A DNA stretch of 64,000 nucleotides, from NCBI RefSeq assembly GCF_003858655.1, contig NZ_RQXV01000003.1, positions 348,333 through 412,332 on the forward strand, written 5' to 3'. Shown here piece after piece: positions 36,681 through 43,922 of the stretch. This stretch comes from Amphritea balenae. GTDB lineage: Bacteria > Pseudomonadota > Gammaproteobacteria > Pseudomonadales > Balneatricaceae. Position numbers and translations under genes: made by a program. Position 1 is the first letter of the stretch. Each line of letters opens with the position of its first letter. Below the pieces are notes generated by a model that was given only the letters and a program-made list of their open reading frames with translations, was not told the DNA's origin and did no database searches.

Positions 36681-38045
36681 ATGGACGTAGCCATCATGCT
36701 TGAGCCTGCTAAGCATTCTAAAGAGTACGATCGCTGGCTGTTTTTTTTCTTTATAGCGCTATTGATCTGGATCCCCCTCCCCCTTGCCAGTAATAAACTC
36801 TGGGCCAGCAGTTTGCTCTGCATGGTCAGTTTTTCACTCACAGCCTGGTGGCTGACTCTCTTTAGTCTGAACCGCGTTGAAATCAGTGAAAGCCTTAAGA
36901 AAAGCCTGCCCATCATTCTGTTACTTAGCTTCGCCCCCCTTTGGGCTTTCGCACAGAGCCTTTTATCGTCTGAATACTTGGGTGCCTCGATAGACAGATC
37001 TTCTTCACTGCATGATGCAGCACTGGGCGTTAGCTTTATATTAATATTCTGCCTGACGCTATTGTTGGCTTCTTCTAAATCTCGTTTAAAAGTGTTGGCA
37101 TACAGCCTTATATTCAGCGGTCTGTTTCAGGCGGTATACGGCAGTATGATGAGCCTGACCGGCATTGAATATAGTTTTTTCGTGCCGAAAGAAGCCTATA
37201 CCAACCTGGCCACCGGCACTTTTATCAACCGTAACCATCTGGCGGGTTACCTTGTGCTTACTCTCAGCGTTGGCATTGGCATCATGATCTCCAGCCTCAA
37301 TACTTCAAGCGTTTCAGGTTGGCGCGCACATTCACGTCGTTTACTTGCGACTTTGCTTGGCCCTAAAGCCCGGTTAAGAGTTATGTTGATCATCATGGTC
37401 GCTGGCCTGGTTATGACCCACTCACGCATGGGCAATACTGCTTTCTTTGCCAGCCTTGCTATTACCGGCGTACTCGCACTGATACTAGGGAAGCACTCTA
37501 CCCGCTCGACAATTATGCTGATCAGCAGCCTGATTGTGATCGACATTTTTGTTATGGGTACGTTTTTCGGTGTTGATAAGGTTGCGGACCGATTGCAAAA
37601 CACATCAGAAGCCTCGGAGACCAGAGACGAAGTAAATACTTACACCCTGGATGCAATTCAGGACAATTTATGGGTGGGTAGCGGTGCAGGCACCTATTAC
37701 ACTAACTTCCCGCAGTACCGTGAATACGATGCCGGCCGGGGCTTCTACGACCACGCCCACAACGACTACTTCGAGTTCGCTAGTGACTACGGTGTTATTG
37801 TAACGGGTTGCCTGATTGCTGCTGTATTGTTGGTATTCATTTCCGCACTGCGCGCACTAAAGAGCCGCAAAAACACACTCATGCGTGGCCTGGCATTCAG
37901 CGCAGCTATGGCCGTTATCGCCCTGGCGATCCATTCAACGGTGGATTTCAATCTACAGATCCCGGCGAATGCCGCGACTTTTATGGTTATCTTAGCTTTA
38001 GGTCAAATTTCACTTTATCAAAAAAACCGTAAAGTAAAATCTTGA
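36681..38045 (+). CDS. O-antigen ligase-family membrane protein
   Basis: O-antigen ligase/polymerase superfamily protein (454 aa, about eleven to twelve spans). Diagnostic parts are FINRNHLAGYLVLTLSVGIG, THSRMGNTAFFASL with the conserved arginine, LWVGSGAGTYYTNFPQYR and FYDHAHNDYFEFASDYGV, the long periplasmic loop with its HAHNDY motif. This is more canonical than the two polymerases in operons A and B. It could be the ligase (WaaL-like) or a third polymerase. It is transcribed away from operon B, and its GC is closer to the chromosome average. Confidence 0.85.
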   Translation: MDVAIMLEPAKHSKEYDRWLFFFFIALLIWIPLPLASNKLWASSLLCMVSFSLTAWWLTLFSLNRVEISESLKKSLPIILLLSFAPLWAFAQSLLSSEYLGASIDRSSSLHDAALGVSFILIFCLTLLLASSKSRLKVLAYSLIFSGLFQAVYGSMMSLTGIEYSFFVPKEAYTNLATGTFINRNHLAGYLVLTLSVGIGIMISSLNTSSVSGWRAHSRRLLATLLGPKARLRVMLIIMVAGLVMTHSRMGNTAFFASLAITGVLALILGKHSTRSTIMLISSLIVIDIFVMGTFFGVDKVADRLQNTSEASETRDEVNTYTLDAIQDNLWVGSGAGTYYTNFPQYREYDAGRGFYDHAHNDYFEFASDYGVIVTGCLIAAVLLVFISALRALKSRKNTLMRGLAFSAAMAVIALAIHSTVDFNLQIPANAATFMVILALGQISLYQKNRKVKS

Positions 38046-38700
38046 CCTAAAGCCGAACGCTTCGCTTGTCCGATTTCCGAAAAAGATTAATCAAGAATTG
38101 AAACGAAAGGTTCAAATATCGGACAAGAGGCCGAAGGTCTCGTTCGGACAAGGTGCGTAGTACCAGTCGGGCAAGCAAAGCGTTCGGACAAGCAAAGCGC
38201 TCGGCTATTAAAGCGTCCGATCATTTCATTTGTCCGGTTTCCGAAAAAGATTGATCAAGAATTGAAACGAAAGGTTCAAATATCGGACAAGAGGCCGAAG
38301 GTCTCGTTCGGACAAGGTACGTAGTACCAGTCGGGCAAGCAAAGCGTTCGGACAAGCAAAGCGTTCGGACAAGCAAAGCGCTCGGCTATTAAAGCGTCCG
38401 ATCATTTCATTTGTCCAAGGTCCGAAAAAGCAGACAAGTTGCTCCGTCAACAATCGCTATTATCTTTCCGTCCTTTCGGACTAGCTGCTTTGCAGCGGTC
38501 GGACAATCGTAGCGTTCGGACTAGTGAAACGATCAGACAAACGTAGTGCTCGATCTCTACATCGGACAAGCGTAGCGTTCGGACTAGTGAAACGATCGGA
38601 CAAACGTAGTGCTCGATCTCTATACCGGACTAGCAACGCGTTCGGACGCGGCATAGCCGCATCGGACACGACGCAGAGCGTCAATCGGATTTTTTGCCAA
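38046..38700. repeat. Mini-hairpin array 4, with a 162/179-base direct duplication
   Basis: The longest array in the window. Block 38074-38235 is repeated at 38238-38416 with few changes; the second copy has one extra 17-base unit of the ACAAGCAAAGCGTTCGG type. Stems include GAGGCC/GGTCTC, GGTGC/GTACC (GGTAC/GTACC in the second copy), GCTGC/GCAGC, GCGGC/GCCGC and GACGC/GCGTC. A second, roughly 60-base direct repeat with GTGAAACGATC occurs at about 38512-38622. Confidence 0.88.
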
Positions 38701-38701
38701 G

Positions 38702-39709
38702 CTACGTTTGGTAAAAATCCTTATACCAATCGACAAACTTCTGCATGCCGTCTTCGATGGTAGTGCTGGGTTTGAAACCGACTGTTTTTTGCAGGCTGTC
38801 GATGTCGGCATAAGTGGCTGGTACATCGCCCGGCTGCATTGGTAGGTATTCTTTCTGTGCTTTTTTACCGCAGGCAGATTCAATGGCTTCAATGAAACGG
38901 CTCAGTTCAATTGGCTCGTTGTTACCGATATTGAATACCCGGTACGGTGCGGTGCTGCTTTCAGGACTGGTTCTTAGATTGTTCTCATCCGCTTGCGGGA
39001 TGACATCCTGAATACGGATAACCCCTTCGACGATATCATCGATATAGGTGAAATCACGTAACATTTTACCGTGGTTAAAGACCTTGATCGGACGATCTTC
39101 CAGAATCGCACTGGTAAACAGGAACGGCGCCATATCCGGGCGGCCCCAGGGACCGTAAACGGTAAAGAAACGCAATCCGGTGGTTGGCACACCGTACAGA
39201 TGCGAATAGGTATGGGCCATCAGTTCGTTGGACTTCTTAGTAGCTGCATACAGCGATACTGGATGATCTACCCCATCGGATGTAGAAAACGGCATCTTTG
39301 AGTTCATACCGTAGACAGAAGAAGAGGATGCATATACCAGATGCTTCACATCGTTGTTACGACAGCCTTCCAGAATCGTCATCATACCGTTCAGGTTTGA
39401 ATCGACATAAGCAAACGGATTCTCAATCGAGTAACGAACCCCAGCCTGCGCTGCCAGGTGAATAACCCGGTCAAAGCCACTATCAGCAAACAGCTTTGCC
39501 ATACCTTCACGATCTGCCAGATCCTGATTAACAAAAGTGAACTCAGGGTACTGTTCTAAACGCGCCAGACGAGCATCTTTCAGTGCCGGATCGTAGTAAT
39601 CATTCAGGTTATCCAGACCGATCACCTTATGACCCGCCTGACACAGACGCTCTGATACGAAGTTGCCAATAAAACCGGCCGCGCCGGTGACTAGATAGGT
39701 TAGTTGCAT
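38702..39709 (-). CDS. UDP-glucuronate 4-epimerase-like NAD-dependent epimerase
   Basis: Extended SDR epimerase (335 aa), best matching the UDP-glucuronate 4-epimerase (CapI/LpsL) group, which makes UDP-galacturonate. TGAAGFIGNFVSERL is the NAD loop, DNLNDYYDPALKDARL is characteristic of this group, and YAATKKSNELMAHTYSHLYG holds the Tyr/Lys pair. TGLRFFTVYGPWGRPDMA also fits. The ATG at 39709 has CAGG about eight bases upstream; a longer frame adds eleven residues without family support. It lies next to ugd, which would supply UDP-glucuronate. Confidence 0.9.
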   Translation of the reverse strand: MQLTYLVTGAAGFIGNFVSERLCQAGHKVIGLDNLNDYYDPALKDARLARLEQYPEFTFVNQDLADREGMAKLFADSGFDRVIHLAAQAGVRYSIENPFAYVDSNLNGMMTILEGCRNNDVKHLVYASSSSVYGMNSKMPFSTSDGVDHPVSLYAATKKSNELMAHTYSHLYGVPTTGLRFFTVYGPWGRPDMAPFLFTSAILEDRPIKVFNHGKMLRDFTYIDDIVEGVIRIQDVIPQADENNLRTSPESSTAPYRVFNIGNNEPIELSRFIEAIESACGKKAQKEYLPMQPGDVPATYADIDSLQKTVGFKPSTTIEDGMQKFVDWYKDFYQT

Positions 39710-39782
39710 TGTCTGTACCTGGTAATAATATTTGTTTGGCAAGCATCGTATTGGTATGAGGACCGTGCCGGAAAACCACTAA

Positions 39783-39998
39783 CCGAACGCTAAAGAGCAG
39801 CGTGACGATCGCTTCGCTTGTCCGATGCTACTACGTAGCGTCCGAGCATTTCATTTGTCCGAGGTCCGAAAAAGCGGACAAGTTGCCAGTGGCAACGTTC
39901 GGACACGTGGCGCAGCCACATCGGACACGGCGCGTAGCGCCATTCGGACAAGCAACGCGCTCGGTTCTATCCGGACTAGCGGCTGGGCCGCGCTCGTC
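39783..39998. repeat. Mini-hairpin array 5, bidirectional
   Basis: Left arm in TCCGA orientation, turning point GAGGTCCGAAAAAGCGGAC, then right-arm stems GTTGCC-AGT-GGCAAC, GTGGC-GCA-GCCAC and GGCGC-GTA-GCGCC. It fills the space between ugd and the epimerase gene. Confidence 0.85.
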
Positions 39999-40000
39999 GA

Positions 40001-41344
40001 TTAAGTGCTTTGCTTAATCGAAAGCCCACGCCCTATGGCGTAGTAATCGAAGCCACGATCTGCCATACGTTGTGGATCGTACAAGTTTCGGCCATCGAAG
40101 ATGACTGCTTCGTTCAGCTCACTTTTAATCAGATCGAAATCCGGAGCGCGGAAGCTTTGCCACTCGGTGCAGATCACCAGTGCATCGGCACCGTTCAAAG
40201 CAGCTTCTTTAGTGCCCATCAGTGCCAGATCAGTACGTGAGCCGTAGATACGCTGGGTTTCTTCCATCGCTTCAGGATCGAAGGCCTGCACTTTAGCACC
40301 CGCTGCCCACAAGGTTTCCATCAGAACCCGACTGGAAGCTTCGCGCATATCATCAGTTTTTGGCTTAAATGACAGCCCCCACAAGGCAACCGTCTTACCC
40401 GCAACGTCATCTCCAAAGTGACGTTTAATCAACTCAGGCAGCTTGGATTTCTGCTTATCGTTGACCGCTTCAACCGCTTTCAAAATCTTAGAGTCGTAGC
40501 CGATCTGCTCGGAGGTTTTTACCAACGCCTGTACGTCTTTAGGGAAACACGATCCACCATAGCCACAACCTGGATAGATAAAGTGGTAACCGATACGCTC
40601 ATCAGAACCGATACCGTTACGTACCTGTTCGATATCTGCACCAACCATCTCGGCGATATTAGCCATCTCATTCATGAAACTGATTTTAGTTGCCAGCATG
40701 CAGTTGGCGGCATATTTGGTTAGCTCAGCACTGCGGATATCCATGAAGATAATACGATCATGGTTACGATTGAATGGTGCATACAGCTCGGTAATCACAT
40801 CTTTAACATGATCGCTATCGGTACCGATAACAATACGGTCCGGACGCATACAGTCACTAACGGCGGCCCCCTCTTTAAGGAATTCCGGATTGGATACAAC
40901 CTGATAATCGATCTCTGCACCACGATTCGCCAGCGTTTCGGCTACTTTGGCACTCACCTTATCACCGGTCCCTACAGGTACCGTCGATTTATCGATGATG
41001 ATCTTCGGATCCTGCATATGAGTAGCAATGGTTTCAGCAACAGCCAATACATACTTCAGGTCTGCTGAGCCATCTTCGTCCGGCGGTGTACCTACCGCGA
41101 TAAACTGGATCTCACCAAACTCTACTGCCATTTTGGCGTCAGTAGTGAACTGCAGACGGCCTTCTTCGTAGTTAGATTTAACAATAGGGGTTAAACCCGG
41201 TTCGTAGATCGGGATGATACCCTGCTTCAGGTTTTCGACCTTCTGCGCATCTACGTCGACACAACACACATCGTGACCAACTTCGGCCAGCACTGCTGCT
41301 TGTACCAAACCTACATAACCTATACCAAAAACCGTAACTTTCAT
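40001..41344 (-). CDS. ugd: UDP-glucose 6-dehydrogenase
   Basis: NAD-dependent four-electron dehydrogenase (447 aa) making UDP-glucuronate. Rossmann start [71 protein letters not shown], and the catalytic cysteine in [18 protein letters not shown]. The C-terminal domain has [18 protein letters not shown] and FDGRNLYDP. Length is normal. It probably supplies uronic acid for the acidic sugars of the locus together with the neighbouring epimerase. Confidence 0.97.
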   Translation of the reverse strand: MKVTVFGIGYVGLVQAAVLAEVGHDVCCVDVDAQKVENLKQGIIPIYEPGLTPIVKSNYEEGRLQFTTDAKMAVEFGEIQFIAVGTPPDEDGSADLKYVLAVAETIATHMQDPKIIIDKSTVPVGTGDKVSAKVAETLANRGAEIDYQVVSNPEFLKEGAAVSDCMRPDRIVIGTDSDHVKDVITELYAPFNRNHDRIIFMDIRSAELTKYAANCMLATKISFMNEMANIAEMVGADIEQVRNGIGSDERIGYHFIYPGCGYGGSCFPKDVQALVKTSEQIGYDSKILKAVEAVNDKQKSKLPELIKRHFGDDVAGKTVALWGLSFKPKTDDMREASSRVLMETLWAAGAKVQAFDPEAMEETQRIYGSRTDLALMGTKEAALNGADALVICTEWQSFRAPDFDLIKSELNEAVIFDGRNLYDPQRMADRGFDYYAIGRGLSIKQST

Positions 41345-41454
41345 GCGCGTTGTATTCCTTTAGCAACCATTCCTGTAGCCCGTGATTATACCTTGGAATC
41401 GAAATATGTTGCCTACTTTATAGCCAAATAATTTATTGCAATTCTAACATAGTA

Positions 41455-41690
41455 AATGCCGAAGTCCGATGCGAGAAAATCCGAGGTCCGATGCGGAAAA
41501 ATCGCGCCCGAACTGAAAAGCCGAGGTCCGATGTGACTTCGTCTCGTCCGAACACTTCGTTTGTCCGAACGTTGCCGGAGGCAACTTGTCCGGGAAAAAC
41601 CGAACGCTGCGCTTGCACGATTGGTGCTGCGCACCTTGTCCGATGCGGCAAAAATCGCGCCCGAGCGTTGCCGGAGGCAACTTACCCGTA
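41455..41690. repeat. Mini-hairpin array 6
   Basis: Irregular units with TCCGA boxes, including GTGAC-TTC-GTCTC and GTTGCC-GGA-GGCAAC (twice, at about 41572-41590 and 41660-41680) and degenerate stretches repeating AAAATCGCGCCCGA. It lies between the ugd start and the aceEF terminator. Confidence 0.75.
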
Positions 41691-41727
41691 AAAAAAAGCC
41701 CCGTCTCAATCATGAGAAGGGGCTTGA
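41690..41727 (-). terminator. Rho-independent terminator of the aceEF transcript
   Basis: On the minus strand AAGCCCCTTCTCA pairs with TGAGACGGGGCTT around a short loop, followed by a run of T. It ends transcription coming from aceF, about 200 bases beyond the aceF stop. Confidence 0.85.
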
Positions 41728-41751
41728 GTCAGGCGAATAGCCTAGAAACAG

Positions 41752-41925
41752 TGATCGATGCGGCTATGCCGCGTCCGATCATTTCATTTGTCCGAACGAG
41801 GCCTTCGGCCTCTTGTCCGGTTTCGGACCTCGGACAAGCGTAGCGTTCGGACACGGCTCGTAGAGCCATTCGGACAAGGCGAAGCCGAATCGGGCTTAGA
41901 AGCCTTATCGGACATCGAACCTTTT
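41752..41925. repeat. Mini-hairpin array 7 in the aceF 3' untranslated region
   Basis: Units GCGGC-TAT-GCCGC, GAGGCC-TTC-GGCCTC, AAGCGTAGCG, GGCTC-GTA-GAGCC and GGCGAAGCC lie between the aceF stop and its terminator. They would therefore be transcribed as the tail of aceEF mRNA. Confidence 0.85.
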
Positions 41926-41927
41926 CC

Positions 41928-43889
41928 TTACATCACCATGCGACGTACGTCGCTTAGTAACTGGTTCAGGTAGGTCAGGAACTTACCTGCATCACTGCCG
42001 TTGATCGCGCGGTGATCGTAAGACAGGCACAGTGGCAGCATCTTACGTGGTTCGAATTCCTTACCGTTCCAGCGTGGCTCGATATCTGCTTTAGAGATAC
42101 CCAGGATTGCCACTTCAGGTGCATTAACGATCGGCGTAAAGCCGGTACCACCGATGCCGCCCAGGCTGGAGATTGTAAAACATGCGCCCTGCATTTCTGC
42201 CGGCTTCAGCTTACGATTTTTAGCTTTACCTGCCAGCTCTGTCGCTTCACGGGACAGCTCATAGATGCTCTTCTTATCTGCATCTTTGATTACCGGAACC
42301 ATCAGGCCGTTAGGTGTATCAACCGCCATACCGATATTTACATACTTCTTCAGCACCACATGCTCACCATCGGCATGCAGAGAAGCGTTGAATTTCGGAT
42401 GCGCTTTCAGTGCAATCGCGATCGCTTTCAGCATAAATGGCAGTGGAGTCAGCTTAACGCCATCGCGCGCTGCTTCCTCTTTCATGCTGCCACGGAAGGC
42501 TTCCAGATCGGTGATATCCGCTTTATCGAACTGAGTTACGTGCGGGATGTTCAACCAGCAGCGTGACATGTTGGCAGCGGTCAGCTTGTGGATCTTGGAC
42601 ATCTTCACCATTTCGATTTCGCCGAACTGGCTGAAATCTACTTCTGGAATCGCCGGAATACCGGAACCGCCGGTTACCGCTGCCGCAGCAGGCTTTTCAG
42701 CCAGTTGCTTCAGAGCACCTTTCACGTACGCCTGAACATCTTCTTTCAGCATACGACCGCGAGGACCAGTACCTGTCACCAGCGCCAGATCAACACCGAA
42801 TTCACGGGCGATGGCACGTACAGCAGGACCCGCATGAACAGACTTGTTCTTCTTTTCCAAGGCGTCCTTATCAAGCTTCTGGCCAGCAGCAGGCGCTGCC
42901 GCCGGAGCCGCTTTAGCTGGAGCTGCTGCAGGAGCCGCCGGAGCTGAAGCAGCAGGTGCCGCCGCTGGTGCAGCTGCAGGAGCAGATCCACCAGCCACTT
43001 CAAGCTGCATCAGTAGATCGCCTTCGCTAACCGTACCGCCTTCAGTAATTTTCATGGACTTTACGATACCCGCTTTCGGGGCAGGTACTTCCATCGATGC
43101 TTTGTCTGTTTCCAGTACGATCAGGGAGTCACCTTCCTCAACGCTGTCACCATCCTTGACCAGGACTTCAACAACATCAACGTCGGACGCACCGCTCAGA
43201 TCCGGGATCAGAACATCTTCAACACCACCGGCAACCGCGGCCGGAGCTGATGCAGCTGGTGCTGCCGCAGGCGCTTCAGCGACCGGAGCAGGAGCAGCGG
43301 CAGGCGCAGCGCCAGCAACCTGAAGATCACACAAGTGATCGCCTTCGTTGGTGGTGTCGCCATCTTTAATATTGATCGCGACAATTGTACCGGCCTTAGG
43401 GGCAGGTACTTCCATCGATGCTTTATCAGTTTCCAGTACGATCAGTGAATCGCCTTCTTCAACGCTGTCGCCGGCTTTAACCAGCACTTCAACAACATCG
43501 ACATCGGTCGCGCCACTCAGATCCGGAACCATAATCGCTTCAACCGCACTGGCTGCCGCAGGTGCTGCAACCGGAGCAGGTGCTTCAGCAACAGGGGCCG
43601 GCGCCTCTGGAGCGGATTCAGGTGCAACAGCAGCCGGATCGGCTACGTTCAGGCCGGTATCCAGTACCACAATCGCCTGGCCTTCGTTACAAGTGCCATC
43701 GGTTTCAACCAGAATCTCAACCACTGTACCCGCATGGGTTGATGGTACTTCCATGGATGCTTTGTCAGTTTCCAGAACGATCAGAGAATCGCCCTCAACT
43801 ATGCTATCACCCACCGCTACGCATACTTCAACGATATCTACGTCTGTCGCGCCGCCAATATCAGGAACCGTAATGTTTACATTACTCAC
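41928..43889 (-). CDS. aceF: Pyruvate dehydrogenase E2, dihydrolipoamide acetyltransferase
   Basis: E2 core of the pyruvate dehydrogenase complex (653 aa). Three lipoyl domains, each with ETDKASMEVP; lipoyl lysines at 43, 156 and 263, joined by Ala/Pro linkers. The E3-binding domain follows (GPAVRAIAREFGVDLALVTG, about 355-390), then the catalytic domain with GGIGGTGFTPIVNAPEVAI and SYDHRAINGSDAGKFL. The HRAING form of the active-site motif is also found in other proteobacterial E2p. Thirty-odd bases separate it from aceE. No lpd (E3) gene follows; the transcript ends at the terminator at 41.7 kb. Confidence 0.97.
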   Translation of the reverse strand: MSNVNITVPDIGGATDVDIVEVCVAVGDSIVEGDSLIVLETDKASMEVPSTHAGTVVEILVETDGTCNEGQAIVVLDTGLNVADPAAVAPESAPEAPAPVAEAPAPVAAPAAASAVEAIMVPDLSGATDVDVVEVLVKAGDSVEEGDSLIVLETDKASMEVPAPKAGTIVAINIKDGDTTNEGDHLCDLQVAGAAPAAAPAPVAEAPAAAPAASAPAAVAGGVEDVLIPDLSGASDVDVVEVLVKDGDSVEEGDSLIVLETDKASMEVPAPKAGIVKSMKITEGGTVSEGDLLMQLEVAGGSAPAAAPAAAPAASAPAAPAAAPAKAAPAAAPAAGQKLDKDALEKKNKSVHAGPAVRAIAREFGVDLALVTGTGPRGRMLKEDVQAYVKGALKQLAEKPAAAAVTGGSGIPAIPEVDFSQFGEIEMVKMSKIHKLTAANMSRCWLNIPHVTQFDKADITDLEAFRGSMKEEAARDGVKLTPLPFMLKAIAIALKAHPKFNASLHADGEHVVLKKYVNIGMAVDTPNGLMVPVIKDADKKSIYELSREATELAGKAKNRKLKPAEMQGACFTISSLGGIGGTGFTPIVNAPEVAILGISKADIEPRWNGKEFEPRKMLPLCLSYDHRAINGSDAGKFLTYLNQLLSDVRRMVM

Positions 43890-43922
43890 GTTATTTTCCT
43901 CTCTTAAAAGTTCAGCTTCGGG

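Noticed and set aside
38046..38700. Possible CRISPR array
   Set aside because: The conserved boxes are only five to six bases and the spacers are themselves hairpins of 10-20 bases. There are no repeats of CRISPR length and no cas genes.
41413..41713. Overlapping open frames within hairpin arrays (also at 38.5, 15.5 and 63.7 kb)
   Set aside because: Their translations consist of the repeat boxes read in several frames (VRT, SDK, RTS words), with no ribosome sites. They are by-products of the repeats.
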